Source of the DNA: CAVQBP01 sp963782475
GTDB lineage: Bacteria; Bacteroidota; Ignavibacteria; Ignavibacteriales; Ignavibacteriaceae
Assembly (NCBI GenBank): GCA_963782475.1
Contig: CAWAJW010000016.1
Location: 124,001 to 188,000, forward strand
Direction: 5' to 3'
DNA: 64,000 nucleotides
Shown here piece after piece: positions 17,616 to 28,182 of the stretch. The first letter of the stretch is position 1, and each line of letters opens with the position of its first letter. Made by a program: the position numbers and the translations under genes. The notes under the pieces were generated by a model, which was not told the origin of the DNA, did no database searches, and saw nothing but the letters and a program-made list of their open reading frames with translations.

Positions 17616-17990
17616 TCAAATGCTGCGGTAATGCGACATACTTGTAAACATCGATATTCCGAAAATAATTAGAACGATTATATAAAGAACACCAAGCACT
17701 ATAGATATTATTAATAATATTTTTTGAATAAAAAAGAACCTGCTTTGTCTTTCCAGAGCGTTTTCCAGCATAACAGAATCATTAGTTGTTAAATATCCTC
17801 TAAAAGAATCTGCAGACTCTCTGAGCCTTAAACCGCAAATAATTAAAGGGATGCCTACTATAGCACCAATTATTGATAGACACTGCAAAGCTCCGATAAT
17901 AATATAAAAGAGCCCGACAAACTGCATATCACCTGTCATCTTGTTAACTGTAATTTGGAGTGTTGGTGAAATTGTTACGCTTTCGTCCAT
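17616..17990 (-). CDS. DUF5362-like small membrane protein
   Basis: 124 residues with two long hydrophobic regions: about 23-50 (MQFVGLFYIIIGALQCLSIIG and following) and about 88-118. Between them lies a soluble loop LRLRESADSFRGYLTTNDS. This layout, with the conserved RLRESADSF-like element, matches the DUF5362 family of Bacteroidota as I remember it; its function is unknown. A GGAGGG Shine-Dalgarno precedes the ATG. It is 130 bp downstream of the ClC gene on the same strand. Confidence 0.75.
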   Translation of the reverse strand: MDESVTISPTLQITVNKMTGDMQFVGLFYIIIGALQCLSIIGAIVGIPLIICGLRLRESADSFRGYLTTNDSVMLENALERQSRFFFIQKILLIISIVLGVLYIIVLIIFGISMFTSMSHYRSI

Positions 17991-18120
17991 TTTTCCCTCC
18001 TTTAAATTGAAAATATATTATCAGGTTTTAATAATATTAGTGGTTTGAAAATTAATTACGTTAAAATATCTTATATAAATATGAAAGGCAAAATAATTTT
18101 TTGCTAATTAAATACGAAAG

Positions 18121-20196
18121 TTACCTAATATTTTTAAGAAGGTTTATATTTTTACTTTCCCCGGCAACAACGATAGTATCATCTTTTCTAATTACAAAAT
18201 CCGGGTTTGGTATAGCGGTTATTTTAGCTTCTCCGTTTACTTGAGTTTTAATTGATAAGACATCAACGCCGTAAATTGTTCTGATATTCAACTGTTTAAT
18301 GGATTTGCCGATAAAACTTTTAGGCGGACTAATTTCGGAAATTGAATATCCCTCGAGAAATTGGATATTAGTTTCATCATCTCTCATTGTAATGCTGCTT
18401 GCTAAACTTGAAGTTATTTCTCTCCTATCAATTTCTTTTTGATATGCATCCTGGATATCCTTCATCCAAATCATACCAGCTATTTTATTATTTTTATCAC
18501 CATATATTACAGGTAATCCTTCAAGATCATACTTCCTCATTTTATCTAAAGCTGTCTGGCAATTGTTATCGGGTGTTATTGTTGGAGGGTTCATTCTTGC
18601 AATATCTCCTGCGATCAATAAATTTTTTAATGATTCCCTCTCATATAAATAGTCTTTAATATCAAATATTGATATAATTCCCCTTACATTCTGCTGTGAA
18701 TCTATTACGGGAAATTCAGGCCATTTCCCTTTGATCAATTTATTTATTACCTGTGCAAAATTATCTGTTAAGGCTACCGGTTCAAAGCTGGTAACATAAA
18801 CTTCCTTAACGAAAATGGATTCCATTATATTTATTTCAGCGCCTTCTTTTATATTGATATTTCTCAAAAGAAGCTTCAAAGTATAAATGGATTCTCTGGC
18901 AAGTTTGGATGAAACTATAGTGCTTATTATGCAAGTAACCATTAAAGGAAGAATGATATTGTAATCCTTAGTTAATTCGAATACAATAATGATTGCAGTA
19001 ATAGGTGCTCTTGTAGTTCCCGCAACAAATCCTCCCATTGCAACGAGTGCATAAGCACCGGCAGAAGCAGAAATGTCAGGATAAATACCATGTACAAATG
19101 AACCGAAAAAAGCTCCGGACATAGCACCCATAAAAAGGGAAGGAGCGAATATTCCGCCGGAACCTCCCGAACCTAAAGTTAAGGATGTAGCAATTATTTT
19201 TATAAAAACCAAAATTAAAGCAAAATACCAGATAACATTTCCGCGAAGCGCCAGGTTGATTGAATCATAGCCAACACCCATAATTTGCGGGAATAAAAGT
19301 GCGGTTATTCCTACAAGAAATCCCCCCACAACAGGTTTAAAATATTCCGGTATTTTTTTGATCTTATTGTCAAAAAAATTTTCGCTGAAGTAAAGAGCTT
19401 TAATAAAAAGAAACGAACCTAGTCCTGTAAATGCTCCAAGTCCAAAATAAAAAATTATTTCATATGGAGAGACCAGCTGGTATCCCTTAATTTGAAAAGC
19501 AGCAAAATCACCCTGGAAAGCATGAGAAATAACAGTTGCCATAACTGTTGAAATTACGATTGGAGAAAACTGGGCTACAGCAAAATCCATAAGAATTATT
19601 TCAACTGCAAATAAAGCCCCGGCAATCGGTGCATTGAAAGCAGCGGCAATACCCGCACCTGCACCGCAGCCCACAAGAGTTTTCAGTTTTTTAGATGGAA
19701 TGTTAAAGAACTGTCCGATTGTTGAACCCAAACTTGCCCCGATTTGAACGATCGGGCCTTCCCGTCCGACCGAACCTCCCGAACCAATTGAAATTGCAGA
19801 TGCAAGCGCTTTAATAATTGCAACAATCGGCCTGATTTTTCCCCCTTTTAATAAAATAGCCTCCATTACTTCCGGAACACCATGACCTTTTGCTTCAGGA
19901 GCAAAAAAGTAAATGATCGGTCCAACAATTAATCCGCCTATTGTGGGTGCAAGAATTATTAAGTACCAGGGGGCGCTCAGCACATTATCGAGAAAGGTTC
20001 CGCCGCCCGGAAAAGAAATAATTGATATCTCTTTAATTAATGCTCTGATCCCGATACCGGCAAAACCTGCAAGAATACCGATTATAATTGCAATTATAAT
20101 AATGAAAGTATGCTCAGTCATCTTCGCCCGTTCAATAAGCGCTACAGTCCGGCCGGATAAAACCGAGTAATACTTTTTAAACGAAATAGATTTCAA
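18121..20196 (-). CDS. ClC-type chloride channel/antiporter with CBS pair and TrkA-C domain
   Basis: 691 residues. The ClC membrane domain (about 30-445) shows the anion-filter motifs GSGGSVGREGP (138-148, gating glutamate Glu147) and GSGGSGGIFAPSLF (around residue 345). Two CBS domains follow (about 460-585), with EFPVIDSQQNVRGIISIFD and GLPVIYGDKNNKIAGMIWMKD, then a TrkA-C/RCK-like domain to the end (PDFVIRKDDTIVVAG). CBS and TrkA-C domains usually bind nucleotides or other small ligands and would regulate ion flux. Because the gating glutamate is present, proton-coupled antiport is possible, but channel and antiporter cannot be separated from sequence alone. Confidence 0.93.
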   Translation of the reverse strand: MKSISFKKYYSVLSGRTVALIERAKMTEHTFIIIIAIIIGILAGFAGIGIRALIKEISIISFPGGGTFLDNVLSAPWYLIILAPTIGGLIVGPIIYFFAPEAKGHGVPEVMEAILLKGGKIRPIVAIIKALASAISIGSGGSVGREGPIVQIGASLGSTIGQFFNIPSKKLKTLVGCGAGAGIAAAFNAPIAGALFAVEIILMDFAVAQFSPIVISTVMATVISHAFQGDFAAFQIKGYQLVSPYEIIFYFGLGAFTGLGSFLFIKALYFSENFFDNKIKKIPEYFKPVVGGFLVGITALLFPQIMGVGYDSINLALRGNVIWYFALILVFIKIIATSLTLGSGGSGGIFAPSLFMGAMSGAFFGSFVHGIYPDISASAGAYALVAMGGFVAGTTRAPITAIIIVFELTKDYNIILPLMVTCIISTIVSSKLARESIYTLKLLLRNINIKEGAEINIMESIFVKEVYVTSFEPVALTDNFAQVINKLIKGKWPEFPVIDSQQNVRGIISIFDIKDYLYERESLKNLLIAGDIARMNPPTITPDNNCQTALDKMRKYDLEGLPVIYGDKNNKIAGMIWMKDIQDAYQKEIDRREITSSLASSITMRDDETNIQFLEGYSISEISPPKSFIGKSIKQLNIRTIYGVDVLSIKTQVNGEAKITAIPNPDFVIRKDDTIVVAGESKNINLLKNIR

Positions 20197-20315
20197 CAGT
20201 CTTGCTCTTAATGATTACCCTATAAACTAGTAAACATAAAATAATGATTTAAAAGTAATTTGTAAATTTTCAATTATTATTTATTGTTCTCCGGTAATTA
20301 AATTCTTCACCTGTA

Positions 20316-20867
20316 TCAACATAGAAAATTCTTAATGATATCATCTTTAATTTCATACTTGATTACTCTCGGTTTATTATTTACAAAAAATATCATCCCT
20401 TTACTGTTTATTATATATTTAAATTTTTCAGAGCGGATAACCGCATCATAAAAACTTGAGCTGTCGTCTTTAAATGACAAATATGTAATTACTCCTTTAT
20501 TTGTCTTTCCCTCCCATAAACCGGGTAAGCTGTTTTTCCCGTTATTTGAAATTCTAATCATCTTATCCTTTATTTTTCCGTTTTCTTTACTGAAGAAAAG
20601 AGAATCTTTTTTTACGGCAAATTCCGATTCAATAATAACTTCTTTTTTACCATCCGGATCTTTTTTGAATACCTTTAAATTATTCCCTTTTACCTCATAA
20701 ATATTTCTGCTGAAGAATTCTTCTTTTATGGTAACGCTGTCATTTAGGAATTCCATTGTCTCTTTAAATCCGATTCTGCTTTGATTGACTTGCTCCCATT
20801 TCCCGGTTAAGTCTGGATTTGATTGGAATACTATTATGGGAAATATAGAAAGAAAAATCAGAATCAT
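20316..20867 (-). CDS. Secreted lipocalin-like protein of unknown function
   Basis: 183 residues: a short hydrophobic N-terminus (about 1-15), then a beta-rich region opening with LTGKWEQVNQSR, the GxW start typical of lipocalin-like barrels, and a second GLWEGKTNKGVITYLSF unit at about 115-132. Two similar halves are suggested. It has no catalytic motif. It stands alone, 119 bp from the ClC gene and 160 bp from the AlkD-like gene. The start is the first ATG; the weak signal peptide could mean the true start lies elsewhere. Confidence 0.6.
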   Translation of the reverse strand: MILIFLSIFPIIVFQSNPDLTGKWEQVNQSRIGFKETMEFLNDSVTIKEEFFSRNIYEVKGNNLKVFKKDPDGKKEVIIESEFAVKKDSLFFSKENGKIKDKMIRISNNGKNSLPGLWEGKTNKGVITYLSFKDDSSSFYDAVIRSEKFKYIINSKGMIFFVNNKPRVIKYEIKDDIIKNFLC

Positions 20868-21027
20868 AGTATCGAAATCATTAATAAAAATTGATATTGC
20901 TGAATTGCCGAATTGATTTTATTGTTGTCAGACTGCAATTTAACAACAAGAGATTACCGGAAGGTAAGTTAAAGAATTATTTATATAATTCAAGTATTAA
21001 AGATCAGTTTACTATTTCAGTTCTTTT

Positions 21028-21732
21028 TCAAATATTTCCTTTTAGATAATCAAGCCTTTTCTTTTCGGGAAATTTTTCGATTGCATACCTTAACATTGTC
21101 CTGGGCATATTCATATAATACTTCTGAAGGAAAAGTTCTTCAGCCTGTATATCTCTTTTACCGATTTCCCTAAGCATCCAGCCTACGGCTTTATGGATTA
21201 AATCATGTTTATCTTTTAATAACAATTCGGATATTTTTAGTGCAGCAGCAAATTGATGAGCTTTAATGAAATGAAATGTCGACATAATTGCAATCCTTCT
21301 TTCCCAAAGGCTGCTTGATTTTACCAGGTCAAAAAGGAGTCTTTTATCTTTATCGATTAGAAAAGCGCCAATAATTTTTTCGGCGGAAAGATCTACAAGA
21401 TCCCAGTTATTAACGTACCTGATATTTTTCAAATAAAAATTGAAAATGTTTTCTCTTTCTTCTTCCGGGGCTTTTTTATACTTGGCAACTAAAATGAATA
21501 ATGCAATAAGTCTTTCTTCATGAATTTTTGATTTAATTATTTTTTGGAGATCGGAAAAAGATAAGTCTTTGAATTGAACTGCGATTTTTCTTGACACAGG
21601 GACTTTTATCCCGGCAAAAATATCTCCTTCCGCATATTCTCCTTTACCTGTTTTGAAAAAACGCTGAAGGAAAATGCCCAGCTCTTTATTTGAATGATTT
21701 CTTACTGCTTTCTTTAATTCCAAATAGACCAT
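21028..21732 (-). CDS. DNA alkylation repair protein, AlkD-like
   Basis: 234 residues, all helical, built of HEAT-like repeats as in the AlkD family, which excises or protects against bulky alkylated bases by backbone recognition. Conserved family elements visible are FFKTGKGEYAEGDIFAGIKVP near residue 27, VNNWDLVD around residue 105 (carrying the Trp and Asp of the AlkD active region) and HKAVGWMLREIGKRD around residue 180. The length fits the family (about 220-240). No operon partners. Confidence 0.88.
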   Translation of the reverse strand: MVYLELKKAVRNHSNKELGIFLQRFFKTGKGEYAEGDIFAGIKVPVSRKIAVQFKDLSFSDLQKIIKSKIHEERLIALFILVAKYKKAPEEERENIFNFYLKNIRYVNNWDLVDLSAEKIIGAFLIDKDKRLLFDLVKSSSLWERRIAIMSTFHFIKAHQFAAALKISELLLKDKHDLIHKAVGWMLREIGKRDIQAEELFLQKYYMNMPRTMLRYAIEKFPEKKRLDYLKGNI

Positions 21733-21930
21733 AATTATAGTTTATTTTAAATGAAAATATTAATAATCACAAAGATTGAAAATTTTGTTATTCTAATACT
21801 TCACTTTACCGGTATTTCATGGTTAGTAAAATAGAAATATACATTATGCAATTAGAATCGTGTATCTTAGCAGCAAATCAGGATTTAATTGAAAAATCAC
21901 TTACCTGCTGCTAAGACACTGAAATTGAAA

Positions 21931-23820
21931 TTATTTTTTATCGAGCTTATTTATTTCGTCTTCTAACTGGGTTACAAGGATATCAAGCCGGTTTATAACG
22001 GCATTTACGGTTTCCGGCTTTGTGAGATCAACCCCTGCCTTTTTCAGCTCTTCCATTGGATAATCACTGCCTCCCGATTTCAATAAGTTTAAATATCTTA
22101 CTCTCGCGGCTTCTTTATCAGCATCGGAACCTGTAGTTACATCGTTATGTAGTTTAGCTGAAGAAGCAAAACATGTTGCGTATTGAAAAACGTAAAACGG
22201 GGTTCTGTAAATATGAGGAATCCTTGCCCAAACCCTATCTAAAATTTCATCTTTTGAATAAGTATCTCCATAATATGCATTGAATAGATCATCCATAATT
22301 TTATTTAGTACTTCTGCTGTTACCGGTTTCCCGTTTTCAACTAATCTATGGACCTGCAATTCAAAATCTGCTAAAAGAGTCTGGAAATAAAAAGTTCCCG
22401 TTATTCCTCTTATTGCTTCCTGGAGCAAATTTATTCTTTCTTTCGGATCTTTAGTCTGCGTTAAAAGATAATCAAGTAAAAGATCTTCATTAAAGGTTGA
22501 AGCAACTTCAGCTACAAAGATTGTATAGTCCGAGGTTGCAAACGGCTGATTTTCATCGGATAATAAAGTATGCATTGTATGACCAAGTTCATGACCCAAT
22601 GTAAAAACATTATCGAGAGTTTCATTGTAGTTCAGCAGCATATACGGATGAACTCCGTAGACACCCGCAGAATAAGCACCTGAAGCTTTCCCCTGGTTTT
22701 CGAAAACATCAATCCATCCCCCTTTTTGAGCCGTTTCCATTTTTGCCTGGTAATCCTGACCTAACGGTTTTACTGAAGCAAGAACCCATTTCTTCGCTTC
22801 ATCATAAGGATACGTTTTATTAAAGTCCGTTAAAGGGATTGAGCCGTCATAACTATGATATTCTTTTAGTCCAAGAACTTTCTTTCTTAACCGTTCATAT
22901 TTTTTTAAAGGCTCGGTATTTGCTTTTACAGTATTAACAAGGTTTTCATATACAGCCACGGGAATATTATTACCATCGAGATTTGCTTCAAGACAGGATT
23001 TATAATTGCGGGCTTGTGCCTCCGCCCAATCTTTTTGGCAGACTGCATTATAAATTGCAGCATAAGTATTCTCATTTGCTTTATAAACCCCATAATGGGC
23101 TTCAAAAGTTTTTTTTCTATCTTCCTGGTTATAATTTGTTGCCAAAACCCTGCTGTAATTTCCATTTGTAACCTGTATTTTATCCCCATTGGATAGAGTG
23201 ATTGTCGGAAAATCTACATCGGCAGTTGAAAGGTTTGTATAGATATCTCTCGGTGCTTCATTAAACCTTGTGAAAAAGGAGAGCAAAGTCTCTTTACCTT
23301 CATCTAAAACATGTGCCTGCTGACGGTAAAGATCTTCTATACCAAAACGGTAAGGTTTAAACTCAGGATCTTCAAGCCATTTTTTCATAGTGTCCCATGG
23401 GATTTCAAGCATTTCAGGATTTATCCATGAGGTTGCAGTGTTGAATTTCGCAAACATTATTTGAACCTGCTGAAGCTTTGCATTCATTTCTTGGTTCCTT
23501 GTATCGGAATCTCTTGTTAGCTGCGGATACCTGTAAACTTTATAAGATAGTATCCCCATTTTATCATTCAGCTTCTTTACTTTCAAAAGATTTTCGGGAG
23601 ATTCCTTTAGCTTCCCTTTATAGCTTGCAATTTCATCCATTTCCTTCTGCAGTTCCTGAAGTCCTGCATCCCACTCGTCCCAACTTTTATAAATATCATT
23701 AAGATTCCATTTATATTCTGCAGGAATTTCATCCCTGTTTTCATAAACTTTTTGAGAATATATCGGAGCAGAAAAAATAAATGCGAAAATGATTATAACT
23801 AGCAAAGAAAAGCTTTTCAT
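21931..23820 (-). CDS. pepF: Oligoendopeptidase F, M3 family (secreted)
   Basis: Zinc oligopeptidase of 629 residues. The HELGHTMH motif (about 409-416) gives the two zinc histidines and catalytic glutamate; the third ligand is probably in FVAEVASTFNE about 25 residues later. I chose the ATG at 23820 because GGAGGG lies immediately upstream; an ATG at 23835 would place the Shine-Dalgarno inside the gene. The N-terminus is a signal peptide (SLLVIIIFAFIFSAPIYSQ), so this member acts in the periplasm, unlike cytoplasmic PepF. It would degrade short peptides together with the M16 peptidase encoded divergently at 24006. Confidence 0.93.
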   Translation of the reverse strand: MKSFSLLVIIIFAFIFSAPIYSQKVYENRDEIPAEYKWNLNDIYKSWDEWDAGLQELQKEMDEIASYKGKLKESPENLLKVKKLNDKMGILSYKVYRYPQLTRDSDTRNQEMNAKLQQVQIMFAKFNTATSWINPEMLEIPWDTMKKWLEDPEFKPYRFGIEDLYRQQAHVLDEGKETLLSFFTRFNEAPRDIYTNLSTADVDFPTITLSNGDKIQVTNGNYSRVLATNYNQEDRKKTFEAHYGVYKANENTYAAIYNAVCQKDWAEAQARNYKSCLEANLDGNNIPVAVYENLVNTVKANTEPLKKYERLRKKVLGLKEYHSYDGSIPLTDFNKTYPYDEAKKWVLASVKPLGQDYQAKMETAQKGGWIDVFENQGKASGAYSAGVYGVHPYMLLNYNETLDNVFTLGHELGHTMHTLLSDENQPFATSDYTIFVAEVASTFNEDLLLDYLLTQTKDPKERINLLQEAIRGITGTFYFQTLLADFELQVHRLVENGKPVTAEVLNKIMDDLFNAYYGDTYSKDEILDRVWARIPHIYRTPFYVFQYATCFASSAKLHNDVTTGSDADKEAARVRYLNLLKSGGSDYPMEELKKAGVDLTKPETVNAVINRLDILVTQLEDEINKLDKK

Positions 23821-24005
23821 ATTATTGCCCTCCATTGAATAATGTAATTTAATAGAAAAAAATTACTGAATTTGCAAAAGTTAAGAAATTTGATTCAAAT
23901 TAATCAGCCTTTTGAATATTTATTTGTCCGGTTATCATAAAAAATATTAACACTTTTTAGTTATATTTTATTTTAATAGTTCTAATACCAAAAAGGAGGG
24001 TTATA

Positions 24006-26741
24006 ATGAAAGGGAAGGCAATTTTACTAATACTTATTTTTTTGCTTTTGGCAGGTATTAAAATTCTTCCTCAGGATATTTCAAATATAAATATTCCTTA
24101 TAAAAAATTTGTTCTGAATAACGGCTTAACACTTATAGTGCATGAAGATCATAAAGCACCGATTGCTGCTGTAAATGTCTGGTATCATGTCGGTTCTAAA
24201 AATGAAGTAAAAGGGAAGACCGGTTTCGCTCATTTATTTGAACATCTAATGTTCAACGGGAGCGAACATTTTAATGATGATTATTTCCAGGCGATGGAGA
24301 GAGTTGGTGCAACGGATATGAATGGAACAACAAATAAAGACAGGACCAATTATTTTGAAAATGTTCCAACTTCAGCACTTGATGTAGCACTCTGGATGGA
24401 ATCGGACAGGATGGGACATTTGCTTGGTGCAATTGATCAGGCTAAGCTTAATGAACAGAGAGGTGTAGTTCAAAATGAAAAACGTCAGGGAGAGAATCAG
24501 CCATATGGCAGAAAAATTAATTGGGCAATTTCCGAAAATACATATCCTGAAAATCATCCTTACCATTGGGAAACTATCGGTTATATGGAGGATCTCGATT
24601 CGGCTTCTTTACCCGATGTTCAAAATTGGTTTAAAAAATATTATGGTGCTGCTAATGCAATTTTATCGATTGCCGGCGATGTTAACACAGATTCAATAAG
24701 GTTAAAGGTGGAAAAATATTTTGGTGATATTCCTGCAGGTCCTCCAATTGATCACCGGAAAGTGTGGGTGGCTAAAATGTCCGGTACGCAAAGGATGACA
24801 ATGCAGGACAGAGTTCCCCAGGCAAGAGTCTATGAAACCTGGAATATACCCGAATATAGTTCCAAGGATTTGGCATATTTAGATCTTTTAAGTGACGTTC
24901 TGGCTTTAGGTAAAAATTCAAGGTTGTATAAAAGATTAGTTTATGATGAACAGATTGCTACCAATGTTTATGCTTATGTTTCAAACGGGGAAATCGGAAG
25001 TCATTTTCAAATAATTGCGACCGCAAAAGAAGGAATTCCATTGTCCAGGCTGGAATCTGAGATTGATGAGGAGTTGAATAAATTATTAAAAGATGGTCCT
25101 GCCAAAGAAGAATTGGAAAAAGTTAAGACTAATTATATTTCCAATTTTGTCAGGGGCATTGAAAGGATTGGCGGTTTTGGAGGGACTTCTGATATTTTAG
25201 CCCAGGGAGAAGTTTTTGCAGATTCACCTGATTTTTATAAAACCAGGCTTAAATGGGTAAATAATTCAACTTCGCAAGATATCAAAGATGCCGGCGAAAG
25301 ATGGCTATCTGACGGTAATTTTATTTTAGAAGTTCTCCCATATCCTGATTATAAAACTACTTTATCAGATGTTGATAGATCGAAAATTCCAGAAACCGGT
25401 ACACCGCCGGAAGCCCGATTCCCTGATTTTCAGAAAACTACACTTTCCAATGGATTAAATATCATTTTAGCTAAAAGGACTTCAGTTCCGCTGGTTGAAT
25501 TCAATTTAGTTGTAAATGCCGGTTTTGCAGCAGATCAATTCGGAGTGCCCGGTCTTGCAAGCTTAACATCCGATATGATGGATGAAGGGACAAAATCGAT
25601 GGATGCTCTTCAGATAAGTGATGAACTTCTTAAGCTTGGTGCTAATTTATCTTCCAGTTCAGATGTCGATAATTCTATTGTCCGTTTATCTACTTTAAAA
25701 TCAAATATGGATAAATCTTTAGGACTTTTTGCCGATGTGATTTTAAATCCTTCATTTCCCGGAAACAATCTCGAAAGGCTTAAGAAAGAAAGGATTGCGG
25801 CAATTGAACAGGAAAAAGCTTCACCGGTTTTAGCCGGGTTTAGAGTGCTCCCAATTCTTTTATATGGAAAAAACAGCGCTTACGGAACAACATGGAGAGG
25901 GAACGGGGATAAAGAATCAATTGAGAAAATTACCAGGGAAGATCTTATTAAATTTCATAATACCTGGTTTAAACCGAATAATTCTACATTAATTATTGCC
26001 GGTGATGCTTCGCTGGATGAATTAAAACCAAAGCTCGAAAAATTATTTAGTGGATGGAAAAAAGGAAACATTCCGGAAAAGAAAATAGGAAATGTGCAAA
26101 ATTATGAAAAACCTACTATCTATTTAATAAATGTTCCCGATGCTCCTCAGTCGGTTATTTTTGCTGCCGATATTGTTCCCCCAAAATCTGAAATGAATGA
26201 TATTGCAGCAGAAACTATGAATAATATTCTTGGAGGTATGTTCACTTCAAGGTTAAATATGAATTTAAGGGAAGATAAGCATTGGTCTTACGGGGCACAC
26301 AGCTTTATTAGAGCTTTAAAAGCTCAAAGACCATTTGTTGCTTATGCACCGGTCCAGACAGACAAAACAAAAGAAGCTATCCAGGAAATGAATAAAGAAT
26401 TAACCAGTATGATCAGCAGTAAACCGCCGACACAGGATGAACTTCAGAAAGTAAAACAAAATCAAACACTCGAGCTTCCCGGGAGATGGGAGACTATTAA
26501 TGATGTTGTAAATTATTTAACTAATATTGTCAACTACAATCTGCCTGATGATTATTACAAAACTTACGCTGGAAAGGTAAAAGGATTAAATTTGAATGAT
26601 ATTGCTGAAGCTGCCGGGAAAATTATTAAGCCCGGGAATATGATCTGGGTCGTAGTTGGTGATCTATCAAAAATAGAACAAGGAATTAAAGAGTTAGGTT
26701 ATGAAGTAAAGATAATCAATAATGATGGTAACGTAATTTAA
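24006..26741 (+). CDS. Secreted M16 family zinc peptidase (two-domain)
   Basis: 911 residues with a signal peptide (about 1-23). The first M16 domain has the inverted zinc motif HLFEH (His76, Glu79, His80) followed by a conserved E in LNEQRGVVQNEKRQ. The second half (from about 470) is the inactive-type M16 domain, without HxxEH. A family member of this length folds as the two-halved clam that degrades peptides inside a chamber. The start is preceded by AAAGGAGGG. Divergent from pepF with a 185-bp gap, consistent with two periplasmic peptidases. Confidence 0.93.
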   Translation: MKGKAILLILIFLLLAGIKILPQDISNINIPYKKFVLNNGLTLIVHEDHKAPIAAVNVWYHVGSKNEVKGKTGFAHLFEHLMFNGSEHFNDDYFQAMERVGATDMNGTTNKDRTNYFENVPTSALDVALWMESDRMGHLLGAIDQAKLNEQRGVVQNEKRQGENQPYGRKINWAISENTYPENHPYHWETIGYMEDLDSASLPDVQNWFKKYYGAANAILSIAGDVNTDSIRLKVEKYFGDIPAGPPIDHRKVWVAKMSGTQRMTMQDRVPQARVYETWNIPEYSSKDLAYLDLLSDVLALGKNSRLYKRLVYDEQIATNVYAYVSNGEIGSHFQIIATAKEGIPLSRLESEIDEELNKLLKDGPAKEELEKVKTNYISNFVRGIERIGGFGGTSDILAQGEVFADSPDFYKTRLKWVNNSTSQDIKDAGERWLSDGNFILEVLPYPDYKTTLSDVDRSKIPETGTPPEARFPDFQKTTLSNGLNIILAKRTSVPLVEFNLVVNAGFAADQFGVPGLASLTSDMMDEGTKSMDALQISDELLKLGANLSSSSDVDNSIVRLSTLKSNMDKSLGLFADVILNPSFPGNNLERLKKERIAAIEQEKASPVLAGFRVLPILLYGKNSAYGTTWRGNGDKESIEKITREDLIKFHNTWFKPNNSTLIIAGDASLDELKPKLEKLFSGWKKGNIPEKKIGNVQNYEKPTIYLINVPDAPQSVIFAADIVPPKSEMNDIAAETMNNILGGMFTSRLNMNLREDKHWSYGAHSFIRALKAQRPFVAYAPVQTDKTKEAIQEMNKELTSMISSKPPTQDELQKVKQNQTLELPGRWETINDVVNYLTNIVNYNLPDDYYKTYAGKVKGLNLNDIAEAAGKIIKPGNMIWVVVGDLSKIEQGIKELGYEVKIINNDGNVI

Positions 26742-26767
26742 TAATTCCCATTCTTCCAATATTCTTT

Positions 26768-26800
26768 ACCGGCACTATCTCTTCAAGGGATAGTGCCGGT
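26768..26800 (+). terminator. Strong hairpin after the M16 gene
   Basis: A perfect 12-bp stem, ACCGGCACTATC / GATAGTGCCGGT, loop of nine bases, 27 bp beyond the stop codon. The tail (TCAGTATCATTT) is only weakly T-rich. Confidence 0.7.
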
Positions 26801-26870
26801 TCAGTATCATTTAACTCCAATATTTTTTTATATATATTACTCCTCATTCCTTTGAAATATTAACATATCT

Positions 26871-28028
26871 ATGCTGAAAAAAATACCGCGCCAGGTTATA
26901 ATTTTAGGTTTGATCAGCTTGTTTACTGATATGGCAAGTGAAATGCTTTACCCGGTAACCCCGATTTTCCTTGCATCAGTTTTAGGCGCTTCAATGGTTT
27001 CTGTTGGTTTAATTGAAGGGCTTGCAGAAATAACGGCGGGATTTTTAAAAGGATATTTTGGATTTTTATCCGACAAGCTGGGAAAACGATCAATATTTGT
27101 ATTAGGCGGCTACGGCATTTCTGCTTTATCGAAACCGTTGCCGGGTATCTTCCCTAAAATTTTTATCGTATTGATAAGCAGGGTTACAGACAGAATTGGA
27201 AAAGGGATGAGGACGGCTCCCAGGGATGCTTTACTTGCAGGATATTCAAATGGCAACAATAGCGGTGCCATATTTGGATTCCATAGGGGAATGGATACTC
27301 TCGGTGCAGTTTTGGGCCCGCTTATCGCATTATTACTTTTAAGAATTAATAATTATAATTTCAACCTAATTTTCATAATCGCTTTTGTTCCTTCAGTTAT
27401 CGCGGTAACTTTCACTTTTTTTGTAAAAGAAAAACGGGTCGAAATTAAGGAGAAGAAAAAGCTTCAATACATATCATTCTGGAAAAAATCTCCCCGAACA
27501 TATAAATCATTAGTAATCTTAATTACAATTTTTTCTCTCGTTAACAGCAGTGATGTCTTTTTGATTTTAAAATCAAGAAGCGTCTCTAACTCGGATACAA
27601 TGGCTATTTTAGGCTACGTTTTCTATAACCTGATTTATGCCGGGTCATCCTATCCTGCAGGTTTAATATCCGACAAGGTCGGAAAGAAAAAAATTTTTAT
27701 TTTCGGATTAATTATATTCTCGGCCGTTTATTTCGGATTTGCAGCCTCGGATAATTTTATTTTAACATGGATCCTTTTTGCCTTCTACGGAATATACGCC
27801 GCATCCACGGAAGGAATTTTAAAAGCCTGGGTATCCGATTTGGTAGCTTATGAAAAAGTAGCTTCGGCAGTCGGTTTAATTACTATGCTGTCGAGTATTG
27901 CAATGTTCCTCGGATCAATTTTGACCGGCTATTTATGGGACGCATTCGGCTCCTCCGTACCGTTTTATATTTCTTCTGCTGTCAGTTTAATTGCTGCTTT
28001 GTTGCTAATTCGAATACGTAAAGAATAA
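26871..28028 (+). CDS. Major facilitator superfamily transporter
   Basis: 385 residues with about 12 hydrophobic helices. The conserved loop 2-3 reads FLSDKLGKRSIFVLGGYG (about 66-83), the MFS GxxxDxxGKR-type signature, and a related SDKVGKKKIFIFG occurs in the second half (about 262-274). TRIGKGMRTAPRDALLAG-type sequence at about 105-125 is common in MFS carriers of the YcaD/UMF1-like kind. Substrate unknown. It follows the M16 terminator and is 154 bp from the potassium channel gene. Confidence 0.85.
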   Translation: MLKKIPRQVIILGLISLFTDMASEMLYPVTPIFLASVLGASMVSVGLIEGLAEITAGFLKGYFGFLSDKLGKRSIFVLGGYGISALSKPLPGIFPKIFIVLISRVTDRIGKGMRTAPRDALLAGYSNGNNSGAIFGFHRGMDTLGAVLGPLIALLLLRINNYNFNLIFIIAFVPSVIAVTFTFFVKEKRVEIKEKKKLQYISFWKKSPRTYKSLVILITIFSLVNSSDVFLILKSRSVSNSDTMAILGYVFYNLIYAGSSYPAGLISDKVGKKKIFIFGLIIFSAVYFGFAASDNFILTWILFAFYGIYAASTEGILKAWVSDLVAYEKVASAVGLITMLSSIAMFLGSILTGYLWDAFGSSVPFYISSAVSLIAALLLIRIRKE

Positions 28029-28182
28029 TCTACAAATTTAAAACGGTTGAAGAGATAATATTAGTTTAATCTATTGAGAATTATAAATTGAATTATATAT
28101 TGAAAATTGAATTTGAAATTGCCAAAATGTTCAACATTCAGCTTACAACATTTAATGTTCAGTTAATAAGAAAAGAGGCTTT

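Noticed and set aside
22926..23196. Overlapping ORFs on both strands inside pepF.
   Set aside because: They are antisense or off-frame shadows of a well-conserved peptidase gene.
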